A program made the translations under genes and the position numbers. Source: Roseateles_B sp041913905 (lineage in GTDB: Bacteria; Pseudomonadota; Gammaproteobacteria; Burkholderiales; Burkholderiaceae_C). From it: DNA of 64,000 nucleotides. Shown here in pieces: positions 26,715 to 34,693 of the stretch. Each line of letters opens with the position of its first letter. Position 1 is the stretch's first letter. The notes below the pieces were generated by a model that worked only from the letters and a program-made list of their open reading frames with translations, did no database searches and was not told where the DNA came from. The stretch lies in NCBI GenBank assembly GCA_041913905.1, contig JAYSEK010000022.1, positions 1 to 64,000 of the forward strand. Direction: 5' to 3'.

Positions 26715-27735
26715 GCTTTCCGCCGACCTGCTTTTCGGCTTGACCAATGCGGGCCAACACCTCGTGAAGCAACTGGTCTTGCGTCTGAGCGGAGGCGCTG
26801 CTGGCCGCCAGCTGCCGTTCCAGCTCCAAGTTCCTCTGCTCTAACTCGTTGGCGCGGGCCCGCAGCGTCTCATACTGCTGGTTGGCCAGCTCCGCTTGCC
26901 CTCGCATCACCACGATCGCCTGTGCCTGCGATGCGAGGCGCTCGGCTGAGGGTTTGAGTTCGCGCAGTTGCTCCTCCACCAGCCGCTTCTCGGCGCGGGC
27001 CGTGCCCAACTGCGCTAGGGCCTCGGCCTTTTCCTGCAACGCAGCCCGGAGTTCGGATTGTTTGGTGGACAGAGCGTCTGCTGTGGATGCCAACTCCTTT
27101 TGGAGGAACTGCAGCTGTTGCTCGTGCTGCCTGGCCTCGCGATCGCGCTGCTCCTTGGACGCAGTGCGGAAGTGCTCCAACGCTTCCCGTGCATTGGAAT
27201 GCGTTGCCTCGAGGGACGCAATATGGGCTTCGGCGGACTTGAGCTGACCCTGCATGCCGGTCAGCTGCGCGCTGGACTGCGCAAGCGACTCACAGTGTTC
27301 CAGGCGCAGTTCCTCCAACTCCGCATCGACCCGCTGCCGAGCGGTCCGTTCCTGCAGTAGCTCGGTTTGACGGTGCTCGGACTCCATCCGTGCGGCCCGA
27401 ACCTCGCCGCGCACCTGGTCCAAGGCCTCGCGCAGCTGGCGCACCTCTTCGGCGTGCCCCGTGCGCAAAAGGTCCAGGCGCTCCTGGCCTTCCAGCTCTA
27501 GGCGAGCTGCCAGAGTTGCCACGATGGCCTGCAGTTCGGTGCTGATGGAGGCCTGCGGCAGCGCAGCGCCCCCTTCATCGGCTTCAATCTCCTTGATGTA
27601 CCGAGAGATCGTGGCCTTGGAGCCGGTGTTTCCGAGCTCGATGCGAATGGCGTCGATAGAGGGGTGTCTCCCGCTCCTGATGAGAGCCAGCCTTGCTTTC
27701 TGGACCTCGTGCTTGCGGATGCCGGGACGAGCCAT
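26683..27735 (-). CDS. KfrA-N/TnpT-like coiled-coil DNA-binding protein
   Basis: A 350-aa protein. The N-terminal domain (RLALIRSGRHPSIDAIRIEL then TGSKATISRYIKEIE) matches the KfrA N-terminal helix-turn-helix found in plasmid KfrA and in TnpT of Tn4651-like transposons. Residues about 60-330 are a continuous coiled coil rich in Glu/Gln/Ala. In Tn4651, TnpT assists cointegrate resolution with the tyrosine recombinase TnpS, encoded next to it; here the recombinase lies 24 kb away. The ATG at 27735 is preferred to a TTG at 27747. A TTACGTA repeat is upstream. Confidence 0.7.
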   Translation of the reverse strand: MARPGIRKHEVQKARLALIRSGRHPSIDAIRIELGNTGSKATISRYIKEIEADEGGAALPQASISTELQAIVATLAARLELEGQERLDLLRTGHAEEVRQLREALDQVRGEVRAARMESEHRQTELLQERTARQRVDAELEELRLEHCESLAQSSAQLTGMQGQLKSAEAHIASLEATHSNAREALEHFRTASKEQRDREARQHEQQLQFLQKELASTADALSTKQSELRAALQEKAEALAQLGTARAEKRLVEEQLRELKPSAERLASQAQAIVVMRGQAELANQQYETLRARANELEQRNLELERQLAASSASAQTQDQLLHEVLARIGQAEKQVGGKPNRSKRTELK

Positions 27736-27757
27736 GTCTGCCACCAATTTCGTGTGT

Positions 27758-27782
27758 GTTACGTAGCTCGCATGTTACGTAA
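27758..27782. promoter_or_regulatory. TTACGTA double repeat upstream of tnpT-like gene
   Basis: GTTACGTA occurs at 27758-27765 and 27774-27781, 8 bp apart; the second extends to the palindrome TTACGTAA. It starts 22 bp upstream of the tnpT-like start. It may be an autoregulatory operator or a recombination core site. I see nothing else definite between here and 28054. Confidence 0.5.
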
Positions 27783-28054
27783 AACGATACGCAAGTCAAC
27801 GCGGGACCATTTGCCATTTTTTGGCATTGCTTAATATGCTGTTATCAAATCCGAAGGTCAAAAGTCCGCGCTTTCGCCTGGGGCGGCCCGTTCGCACGGC
27901 AAAATGGCCATGGGGACCGGCGCAGCGACGCCGCGGGCTCAAACATGAAGAAAATCAGCCCCGACCTCGCGTCGTGGCCAGCGCACCGCAACCAATCTCA
28001 AGCCATAAAACGCCAGCGTCTGGCGAGCCTGGCTAAGTGCCGGACCGTGGGAAC

Positions 28055-28735
28055 TCACCCCTGCTCAAGCATTTGATGCTGTAGCTTCCACTCGACGACA
28101 CCCTCCCCCATCCGCTCTGCTGCTAGGCCCTGGGCCTGCAGGTAGTCCACCGCGGCGTACGCCATCAGACAGTACCTGCCTCGGCAGTAGGCGATGATCT
28201 TCTTGTCGGCAGGCAACTCACCCAGTCGGGATTGCAGTTGACTCAGAGGGATGTTCGTCGCATGAGGCAGATGCCCCTGCGCGAATTCGCCAGGGGGACG
28301 CACGTCCAGCACGATCACGTCGCCATGCTTGGCGCGCTCGATGACGTCGTCGATGCTGACCATCTCAAACTCGGTCGCGTGTGACTGGAAGCGCTCTAGG
28401 ACTTCATCCACTTCGGCCAAGTGCCGTTGAGACACCGCCTGCAGACGCATCACCAAGTCGGACACGTCCTCATCGGTGAGCCGGTAGTGGACGAAGTTGC
28501 CGTCCTTGCGAGAACTCACCAACTTGGCCTGCTTGAGTACCTGCAGGTGGCGGGACATGTTCTGGAACGACTGTCCCAGCATGTCCGACAGCGTCTCGAC
28601 GCTGTACTCCTTCTGCGCAAGGAGGTCCAGGATCTCAAGACGCACCCCGCTTGACAAGGCCTTTGCAACCCGAGCGAACTGGTCGAACAGCTCGGTCTTG
28701 AAGGACCTGATTGACATCGGCTGGATTTCCGGCAT
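28055..28735 (-). CDS. ArsR-family regulator fused to rhodanese domain
   Basis: A 226-aa two-domain protein. Residues about 10-105 are an ArsR winged helix (LEILDLLAQKEYSVETLSDM, then FQNMSRHLQVLKQAKLVSSR). Residues about 120-220 are a rhodanese domain with the loop C184-RGRY-C189, so the catalytic cysteine is present. Such fusions are predicted sensors of persulfide or related chalcogen species. No metal-binding CxC motif of ArsR is seen in the HTH domain. It is divergent from the 15-gene operon that starts at 28905 and is likely its regulator. Start chosen at ATG 28735. Confidence 0.85.
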   Translation of the reverse strand: MPEIQPMSIRSFKTELFDQFARVAKALSSGVRLEILDLLAQKEYSVETLSDMLGQSFQNMSRHLQVLKQAKLVSSRKDGNFVHYRLTDEDVSDLVMRLQAVSQRHLAEVDEVLERFQSHATEFEMVSIDDVIERAKHGDVIVLDVRPPGEFAQGHLPHATNIPLSQLQSRLGELPADKKIIAYCRGRYCLMAYAAVDYLQAQGLAAERMGEGVVEWKLQHQMLEQG

Positions 28736-28904
28736 GATTCTAATCAATTAATTTGTTTACAAGTTTATCGCTTGATCTAGGGATATGCTAACCCAACGAC
28801 TTGCGTTGAACTGACGGCACGGTTTTCTGTCACGCCATTGCGTGATGGTTCGCACACACAAACTCCGAGCCCGCCCAGCGGGCCACAACAAGGGAGAGCT
28901 AGCC
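28736..28904. promoter_or_regulatory. Divergent AT-rich control region
   Basis: A 169-bp gap between the ArsR-rhodanese start and the operon. It is AT-rich for 28736-28790 (ATTCTAATCAATTAATTTG and a -10-like TATGCT at 28784-28789), as expected for an ArsR operator, in a GC-rich element. The operon ribosome site AGGGAGAG is at 28891-28898. I could not assign -35 boxes. Confidence 0.5.
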
Positions 28905-29672
28905 ATGACTATGGTTGGAGCGCCAGAGGTCGCCCTGCGTGGGGTGGCAAAGGCCTGGGGAGCAAAGAAGACGCTGCACGACATCAACCTGCGTCTCCGT
29001 CCGCGCGATCGCATTGCATTGATTGGGCCGAGCGGCGGCGGGAAGTCCACCTTGATCCGCATCATGGCCGGCGCTCTTCGCTCGACCGAGGGGGTCGTCG
29101 AGGTGGATGGCGCCAACCTCGAGCAACTGCCATGGAAGCGTCTGCAAGGCTATCGCTCCAGCTGCCGCATTGTTGAGCAACACAGCCTTCTCGTCCAACA
29201 AGCCTCCGTGCATCAGAACGTCGTTGCCGGCCTGCTGCCGAACTGGTCTTGGAGCCAGGCCCTGCGTGCATCGCTTGTCCCCGTCGAGAAGGAGCGCGTC
29301 CGCAAGGTGCTCGACCAACTGGGCATCGGGGACTACCAATGGACACGCGCTGGTGACTTGAGCGGCGGGCAGATGCAGCGTGTGGCTATCGCGCGCGCCC
29401 TGATCGCCGATCCGCAGGTCCTGCTGGCCGACGAGCCCACCGCCTCACTGGATCCCAACACCGCGCGATCGGTGACACGACAGATCGTGGACATGGCCAA
29501 GCAGCGCGAAGTCTCCCTGGTCTTCTGCACGCACTGGTTCGAGATCGTCCGGGACGACTGCACGCGAGTCATTGGACTGCGAGACGGCCGCCTGGTCTTC
29601 GACTGCGTGCCAGCGGAAGTGAGCAGCCGGATGCTGCAAAACCTCTACGAGGGCAGCAATGAACGCCACTGA
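28905..29672 (+). CDS. PhnC-like ABC transporter ATP-binding protein
   Basis: A 255-aa protein with Walker A GPSGGGKST (Lys47), signature LSGGQMQR, Walker B VLLADEPTAS and a switch His (CTHWFEIV). It pairs with the fused permease (29659) and the binding protein (31717) as an importer of the phosphonate/oxyanion class. The ATG at 28905 follows AGGGAGAG. Its stop overlaps the permease gene by 14 bp, so the two are translationally coupled. Confidence 0.93.
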   Translation: MTMVGAPEVALRGVAKAWGAKKTLHDINLRLRPRDRIALIGPSGGGKSTLIRIMAGALRSTEGVVEVDGANLEQLPWKRLQGYRSSCRIVEQHSLLVQQASVHQNVVAGLLPNWSWSQALRASLVPVEKERVRKVLDQLGIGDYQWTRAGDLSGGQMQRVAIARALIADPQVLLADEPTASLDPNTARSVTRQIVDMAKQREVSLVFCTHWFEIVRDDCTRVIGLRDGRLVFDCVPAEVSSRMLQNLYEGSNERH

Positions 29673-31689
29673 GCTGCAGGCAAGCCGTCGCGCTGAGTGG
29701 CGCCGCTTCCTGCTATGGGGCGGCATCGCACTTTCGGCCGTCGTGGCCGGCGAGTATGTGGGCGTGGATCCGAGCAAGCTTGTTGATCGCGATGGGCTGA
29801 ACAATGCGATGGGCATCCTCGCTGGATTTGCAAAGCCGGACTTCTCCGCAGACTTCATTCAGCGCATCGCCAGCCTCTCTCTGGAGAGCCTCTTCGTTGG
29901 CATCCTGGGCACGGTGCTGGCCGTGCTGATTGGGGGGCTGCTGGCACTGGTGACTATTCGCGTTCCCGACCTGCCACAGCCACCCAAGGCCGCGCCGGCC
30001 CCCATCAGGTACTCCTTCGAGATCGTCCGTACTCTGGGCCGTTGGGTACTGGCCTTCTTCCGATCCATCCCAGAGATCGTCTGGGCATACATCTTTGTGC
30101 GCATGTTCGGGCTGGGTGTCATTCCAGCAATCCTTGCAATCGGCCTGACTGTCGGTGGATCGATTGGCAAGCTCTATTCGGAACTGGCGGAGTCCGTGGA
30201 CCCTCGCACCGTGCTGTCCATGCGTGCCATGGGGGCCTCACGCCTGGCCATTCTGCTCTTCTCTGTGATTCCTCAGGTCTCGCGGCAGTGGATTGCCTAT
30301 GCGCTGTTCCGACTTGAGTGCAACATCCGCAGCGGCACCATCCTCGGTGTCGTCGGCGCTGGGGGCTTGGGCAGCGAAATCGCGCTGGCCATCCGCTACT
30401 TCCAGTATGACAAGTTGGCCACTGCACTCATTGCCGTCCTGGTGTTTGTCATCACGCTGGAGTTGATCAGCGCTTGGCTGCGGCGTTCGCCTAGCTGGTA
30501 CACCTTTGTTGCCGCTGGACTCAGCACCTCGGCTGCGGTGGCCAGCTTGGATATTCCCTGGAGCGATCTGGCTCATCCGTCGTTTGCCATGCTGGTGACG
30601 GAGAGCGTGCCACTGCAGTGGGACTTCATCAGGACGGCGGCGTCGCAAGTACTTGATACCTTGGCCATGGCCTGGGTGGCCACGGTGTTGTCGGCAGTCC
30701 TGGCGTTCTTGCTGGCGCCTTTGGCCGCCAATCAACTGACCACAGGGAGCTACTTGCCCGACCCGGTGCGTGCCAACGGGCTGGCCAGCTCTGTGCTACA
30801 TGGCACGAAGTGGCTCAGCCGCTGGTTCTTGCAGATCACCCGCGCCATGCCGGAGCTCACCTTGGCGCTGGTGTTCGTGGTGTGGGTCGGGGCCGGTCCT
30901 CTTGGAGGCATTCTGGCGATCGCGGTGCACAACACGGGCGTGCTGGGGCGCCTCTACTCAGATGTGCTCGAGGAAGTGGAAGGCGGGCCTCCGGCTGCTC
31001 TGCAAGCCATGGGTGCCGGACGGGTTGCCACCTTCCTGTTCGGTGTTCTTCCTCAGGTTCGGGCCCGCCTTGCTGCGTTCACGCTCTACCGCTTCGAGGT
31101 CAATGTCCGCGCTACCGCCATGGTGGGCTTTGTCGGCGCCGGCGGCATCGGTGACGCCCTCAACACGGCGATCAGTCTCTTCCACCTGCAAGACCTGACC
31201 CTGCTGCTGATCACGATGGTGGCCTTGGTCACCGTGGTCGACACCGCGGGCGATCGAATTCGTGGCGCGATTCTGCGGTCGGACCATGGCCAGAAGGCAT
31301 CGCGGGTCGATGCACAGTTCTCGGCAGCTGCTCTCGAAGGGGACGGCATTCAAGCGAGGCCACTGCCCGTCGAACTGGGCGACCTGCTCGTGCCAATCCA
31401 GCGCATTGTCGAGGCCAATGCGGCACGCCTGGTGGTGCAGACCAGCATGCAGCTTCCCGAGGGTCAATGCTTCCACTTGAGGCCCCGCGATGCCTCGCTG
31501 AAATCAATGCCCGATACCCCGACAGTGACGGCACGACGCATGGCGGACGTGGGTACTTCCGAGCACATCTACGAACTCACTCCGTGCAATACAGGTGTGG
31601 ATGCCTCGCGCTGGATGCAGGCCCCCTGCAGCGGCTGGGAGTTGCAGACCGCACCAGCCCCTTTGGATGAGGCGATCCCGAGTCACTGA
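29659..31689 (+). CDS. Fused tandem PhnE-like ABC permease with C-terminal extension
   Basis: A 676-aa protein with two PhnE-type permease domains in one chain. Each has an EAA-like loop: SVDPRTVLSMRAMGASRLA (first) and GPPAALQAMGAGRVATFLF (second). About 130 further residues (from FSAAALEGDGIQARP) follow the last helix; they hold two cysteines (EGQCFHL and ELTPCNTG), look beta-rich and carry an RRM segment vaguely like a PilZ domain. I could not name that domain. The two-in-one permease is unusual for Phn systems, which use one permease as a dimer. Confidence 0.88.
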   Translation: MNATELQASRRAEWRRFLLWGGIALSAVVAGEYVGVDPSKLVDRDGLNNAMGILAGFAKPDFSADFIQRIASLSLESLFVGILGTVLAVLIGGLLALVTIRVPDLPQPPKAAPAPIRYSFEIVRTLGRWVLAFFRSIPEIVWAYIFVRMFGLGVIPAILAIGLTVGGSIGKLYSELAESVDPRTVLSMRAMGASRLAILLFSVIPQVSRQWIAYALFRLECNIRSGTILGVVGAGGLGSEIALAIRYFQYDKLATALIAVLVFVITLELISAWLRRSPSWYTFVAAGLSTSAAVASLDIPWSDLAHPSFAMLVTESVPLQWDFIRTAASQVLDTLAMAWVATVLSAVLAFLLAPLAANQLTTGSYLPDPVRANGLASSVLHGTKWLSRWFLQITRAMPELTLALVFVVWVGAGPLGGILAIAVHNTGVLGRLYSDVLEEVEGGPPAALQAMGAGRVATFLFGVLPQVRARLAAFTLYRFEVNVRATAMVGFVGAGGIGDALNTAISLFHLQDLTLLLITMVALVTVVDTAGDRIRGAILRSDHGQKASRVDAQFSAAALEGDGIQARPLPVELGDLLVPIQRIVEANAARLVVQTSMQLPEGQCFHLRPRDASLKSMPDTPTVTARRMADVGTSEHIYELTPCNTGVDASRWMQAPCSGWELQTAPAPLDEAIPSH

Positions 31690-31716
31690 CTGCATCAACA
31701 ATCTTTGGAGTTTCAC

Positions 31717-32571
31717 ATGGTATCCAAGCGCAGCTTCCTGCTGGCCTCCTGTCTGGCAGCGACAAGCCTCTCTGCCTTCAGTCAAGACGTCATCCGCCTC
31801 TCGGGTATCCCTGACGAGAACCCGACTGAGCTGGCACGCAAGTACCAGCCGATGATCGACTATCTGCAGAAGCAGCTGGGCGTGAAAGTCCAGTACGTGC
31901 CGGTCATCGACTACGGTGCCGCCGTGTCCGCGCTGGCTGCCGGCAAGATCGACTTCGCCTGGCTGGGTGGATTCACTTACGTGCAGGCCAAGGTGATGGC
32001 TGGCGCCCAACCGGTCGTGATGCGCGACATTGATCGTCAGTTCAAGAGCGTCTTCATCGCCAGCACAACGGCGGGCATCACCAAGCCGGAGGACATGAAG
32101 GGCAAGTCCTTCGCCTTCGGTGCCAAGAGTTCGACCTCTGGTCATCTCTTCCCTCGTCATTTCCTGATGACGACGTACCACATTGACCCCGAGAAGGACT
32201 TCGGGGGGCAACCGGTCTTCAGTGGTGCCCACGACGCCACCGTCAAGATGGTGGAGTCCGGCAAGGTCCAAGCTGGCGCCCTGAATATCGAGGTCTGGCA
32301 TCGAATGAGCGAAGCCAACCGCTTCGACAAATCCCGAGTGAAGGCCATCTGGACGACGCCCGAATACGTCGACTACGTGTGGACGGCCCGCAAGGATCTG
32401 CCCCCTGAGCTGATCCAGAAATTTGCCGCAGCCTTCCTGAGCCTGGACGCCAGCCGCGCGCTGGACAAACAGGTTCTGGACATCCAGGGAGCCCAGAAGT
32501 TTGTCAAGGCGGACCCCAAGGACTTCGACGTGATCGAGCAAGTGGGTCGATCGACGGGCCTGCTGAAGTAA
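31717..32571 (+). CDS. PhnD-like periplasmic binding protein (putative selenate/oxyanion family)
   Basis: A 284-aa protein with a signal peptide (SFLLASCLAATSLSAFS-Q). It shows the PhnD fold blocks RLSGIPDENPTELARKYQP, YVPVIDYGAAVSALAAGKID and AWLGGFTYVQAK. From memory these resemble the family called 'putative selenate ABC transporter substrate-binding protein' more than phosphonate PhnD. AioX, an arsenite-binding sensor, is a further relative. No phosphonate-lyase genes are present. It is the ligand-capture part of the import system; the true ligand is unproven. Confidence 0.85.
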   Translation: MVSKRSFLLASCLAATSLSAFSQDVIRLSGIPDENPTELARKYQPMIDYLQKQLGVKVQYVPVIDYGAAVSALAAGKIDFAWLGGFTYVQAKVMAGAQPVVMRDIDRQFKSVFIASTTAGITKPEDMKGKSFAFGAKSSTSGHLFPRHFLMTTYHIDPEKDFGGQPVFSGAHDATVKMVESGKVQAGALNIEVWHRMSEANRFDKSRVKAIWTTPEYVDYVWTARKDLPPELIQKFAAAFLSLDASRALDKQVLDIQGAQKFVKADPKDFDVIEQVGRSTGLLK

Positions 32572-32584
32572 GAGGACCATCGAT

Positions 32585-33505
32585 ATGAGCGCTTCCCGTA
32601 CCGTCGAAATCCGCTACCAGCTGGACATCCCCGAGCCGAGGGACGACAAGGATCCGATCCAGATCTGGCTGCCGCTGCCGGCCTCAACGCCTCATCAGGA
32701 CATCATCGCCATCGAAACTGATGCGACCATGCCGGTCGGCATCGGCTTCGATCCTGTCTTTGGCAACGCCATCCTGCATGCCCAGACGCCGGGCCAGGGC
32801 GGGGGCGCTGCTCATATCCACTACCGCGCCATCGTTGAACGCCGCGAATGGAAGGTGGACCTCAATGCGCCCCGTCGGGTGCCGCTGGCGCAGGACGCGC
32901 AACTGCTCAAGGCGCAACTGTCGGAGACTCGCAAGATCCGCTTCCTGCCGGACATCGTTTCCGCAGCCCGCGAAATCCAAGCAAGCCGCCAGGGTGCACT
33001 GGACGTTGCACGGGGCGCCTACGAGCACGTGCTCGCCACGATGAGCTATGACAAGTCGGGCGAAGGCTGGGGGAGCGGAGATACCGAGTGGGCTTGCTCC
33101 ATGGGGCGCGGCAACTGCACGGACTTCCACACGCTGTTCCTGGCGATTCTGCGCTGCTGCGGCGTGGCGTGCGAGTTCGAAATCGGCGCAGCCTTCCCCG
33201 CGGGGATGAGCGGCGGTGACATCACCCACTTCAAGTGCGGCTATCACTGCTGGACGCGCTTCTACGTACCCGAGCTTGGATGGGTGCCTGCCGACGTATC
33301 CGAGGCCTCTCGACACCCCGAGAAGCGCGACTACTTCTTCGGCGCCATCGACGCCGACCGCGTGCTGATGAGCCGTGGCCGCGATATCCAAATGGTGCCC
33401 GCCAGTGACGGCGGCCTGGAGAACTTCTTTACCGAGCCGCGCATCGAAAAGCGCAGCGGCGACAGCGTCATCTACGAAAAGAAGCTCGAGTTCTCGAGCC
33501 TGTGA
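32585..33505 (+). CDS. Transglutaminase-like cysteine-protease-fold protein
   Basis: A 306-aa protein without signal peptide. The N-terminal beta-domain (VEIRYQLDIPEPRDDKDP) precedes a transglutaminase-like core with Cys178 in RGNCTDFHTLF, His221 in YHCWTRFYVPELGW and Asp237 in PADVSE, a complete Cys-His-Asp triad. Relatives cleave or cross-link proteins or modify thiols. It is 13 bp after the binding-protein gene and inside the redox operon, where its role is unexplained. Confidence 0.85.
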   Translation: MSASRTVEIRYQLDIPEPRDDKDPIQIWLPLPASTPHQDIIAIETDATMPVGIGFDPVFGNAILHAQTPGQGGGAAHIHYRAIVERREWKVDLNAPRRVPLAQDAQLLKAQLSETRKIRFLPDIVSAAREIQASRQGALDVARGAYEHVLATMSYDKSGEGWGSGDTEWACSMGRGNCTDFHTLFLAILRCCGVACEFEIGAAFPAGMSGGDITHFKCGYHCWTRFYVPELGWVPADVSEASRHPEKRDYFFGAIDADRVLMSRGRDIQMVPASDGGLENFFTEPRIEKRSGDSVIYEKKLEFSSL

Positions 33506-33516
33506 AAGAGCACATC

Positions 33517-34656
33517 ATGACCAAGCGAGTGGTGATAGTGGGTGCCGGCATTGGCGGTGTGACCGCCGCCAACGAACTGGCTGCACGGACGCAAGGCAAG
33601 GTGGAAATTGTCCTGGTCGACCAGTTCGCCCAGTACGAATTCAGTCCCTCCTACCTCTGGATGATTGCAGGAACGCGCAAGCTCAGCGATATCACCGTTC
33701 CCATCGACCGGGTGTCCCGCAAGGGGATTCGATTCCAGCAGGCCAGGGTGACCCGGATCGACCCGGAGAGCCGGACCGTCATCACCGACCGTGGCGAGAT
33801 TCAGGCAGACATGCTGTTGATCGCCTTGGGCGCGCACACCCACATGCGGGGCCTCGAGAGCATTGCCTCAGTCGGCCACAACGTCTATTCGGCGGAAGGC
33901 GCCACCGCTTTGCATGATCTCGGCGGCCGCCCCGGCCGCGGCAAGGTTGCCGTGCTGGTGTGCTCTATGCCCTTCAAGTGCCCCGCGGCACCGTATGAGG
34001 CAGCCATGATCTGGCAGAAGCGTCTCAAGCAACTGGGTGGGCAGCCGGAGGTGTCCATCTACACCCCCGAGCCAGGCCCGATGCCGGTGGCTGGCGAGAA
34101 GGTGTCGGCGCAGTTCGTCGAGATGCTCAAGCACAAGGGAATTGCGTACTTCCCGAAGCATGCGATCAAGGGGCTGACGGCCGACGGCAAGCTGGACTTC
34201 GGTGACTCGACGGCAGCCTTCGATCACCTGGCCTACATCCCCAAGCACAGTGTGCCACCTCTGCTGGTCGAGTCGGGCCTAGCCAAGGAAGGCGCTTGGC
34301 TGCCGGTGGATCGGAACACGATGCGGACGGAGTTCGCGGGCGTCTATGCAGTGGGCGACTGCGTCGGCATTCCCTTGGCCAATGGCAAGGCCTTGCCAAA
34401 GGCAGGTGTCTTTGCCCACGGGCAAGCCGAAGCAGCCGCTCGCAACATCGCAGACGAGCTCGAGGGACGCACGGGGCAGCATCGCTACGAGGGGCACGGG
34501 CAGTGCTTCGTCGAGATGGGTGGGTGGATGGCCGGCCGTGGTGCTGGGAATTTCTACGCTGAGCCGAACCCCGATGTGAAGCTGGCGATGCCTGGGCCCT
34601 GGAACCACCTTGGCAAGGTGATGTTCGAGCGCTTCTGGCTCAACAAGATGTACTGA
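33517..34656 (+). CDS. SQR/FCSD-like FAD-dependent oxidoreductase
   Basis: A 379-aa flavoprotein with the N-terminal dinucleotide motif VVIVGAGIGGVTAANEL and the second FAD motif YAVGDCVGIPLANGKALPKA. Cys149 and Cys155 (CSMPFKCPAAPYE) are arranged as in sulfide:quinone oxidoreductases and flavocytochrome c sulfide dehydrogenases, where cysteines form the persulfide channel. It has no signal peptide or transmembrane helix, so it is perhaps monotopic on the inner membrane. Likely substrates are sulfide or related reduced chalcogens. The ATG at 33517 is used; the preceding gene ends 12 bp earlier. Confidence 0.82.
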   Translation: MTKRVVIVGAGIGGVTAANELAARTQGKVEIVLVDQFAQYEFSPSYLWMIAGTRKLSDITVPIDRVSRKGIRFQQARVTRIDPESRTVITDRGEIQADMLLIALGAHTHMRGLESIASVGHNVYSAEGATALHDLGGRPGRGKVAVLVCSMPFKCPAAPYEAAMIWQKRLKQLGGQPEVSIYTPEPGPMPVAGEKVSAQFVEMLKHKGIAYFPKHAIKGLTADGKLDFGDSTAAFDHLAYIPKHSVPPLLVESGLAKEGAWLPVDRNTMRTEFAGVYAVGDCVGIPLANGKALPKAGVFAHGQAEAAARNIADELEGRTGQHRYEGHGQCFVEMGGWMAGRGAGNFYAEPNPDVKLAMPGPWNHLGKVMFERFWLNKMY

Positions 34657-34693
34657 CACCTCGCCCTGAACAGAGACACACAAGGCCTAATCC

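Noticed and set aside
27821..28036. A 71-aa plus-strand ORF
   Set aside because: Arg/Pro-rich, no ribosome site, no family; likely chance.
28905..32571. A genuine phosphonate uptake system (phnCDE)
   Set aside because: No C-P lyase or phosphonatase genes are present, the permeases are fused, and the binding protein resembles oxyanion-type relatives.
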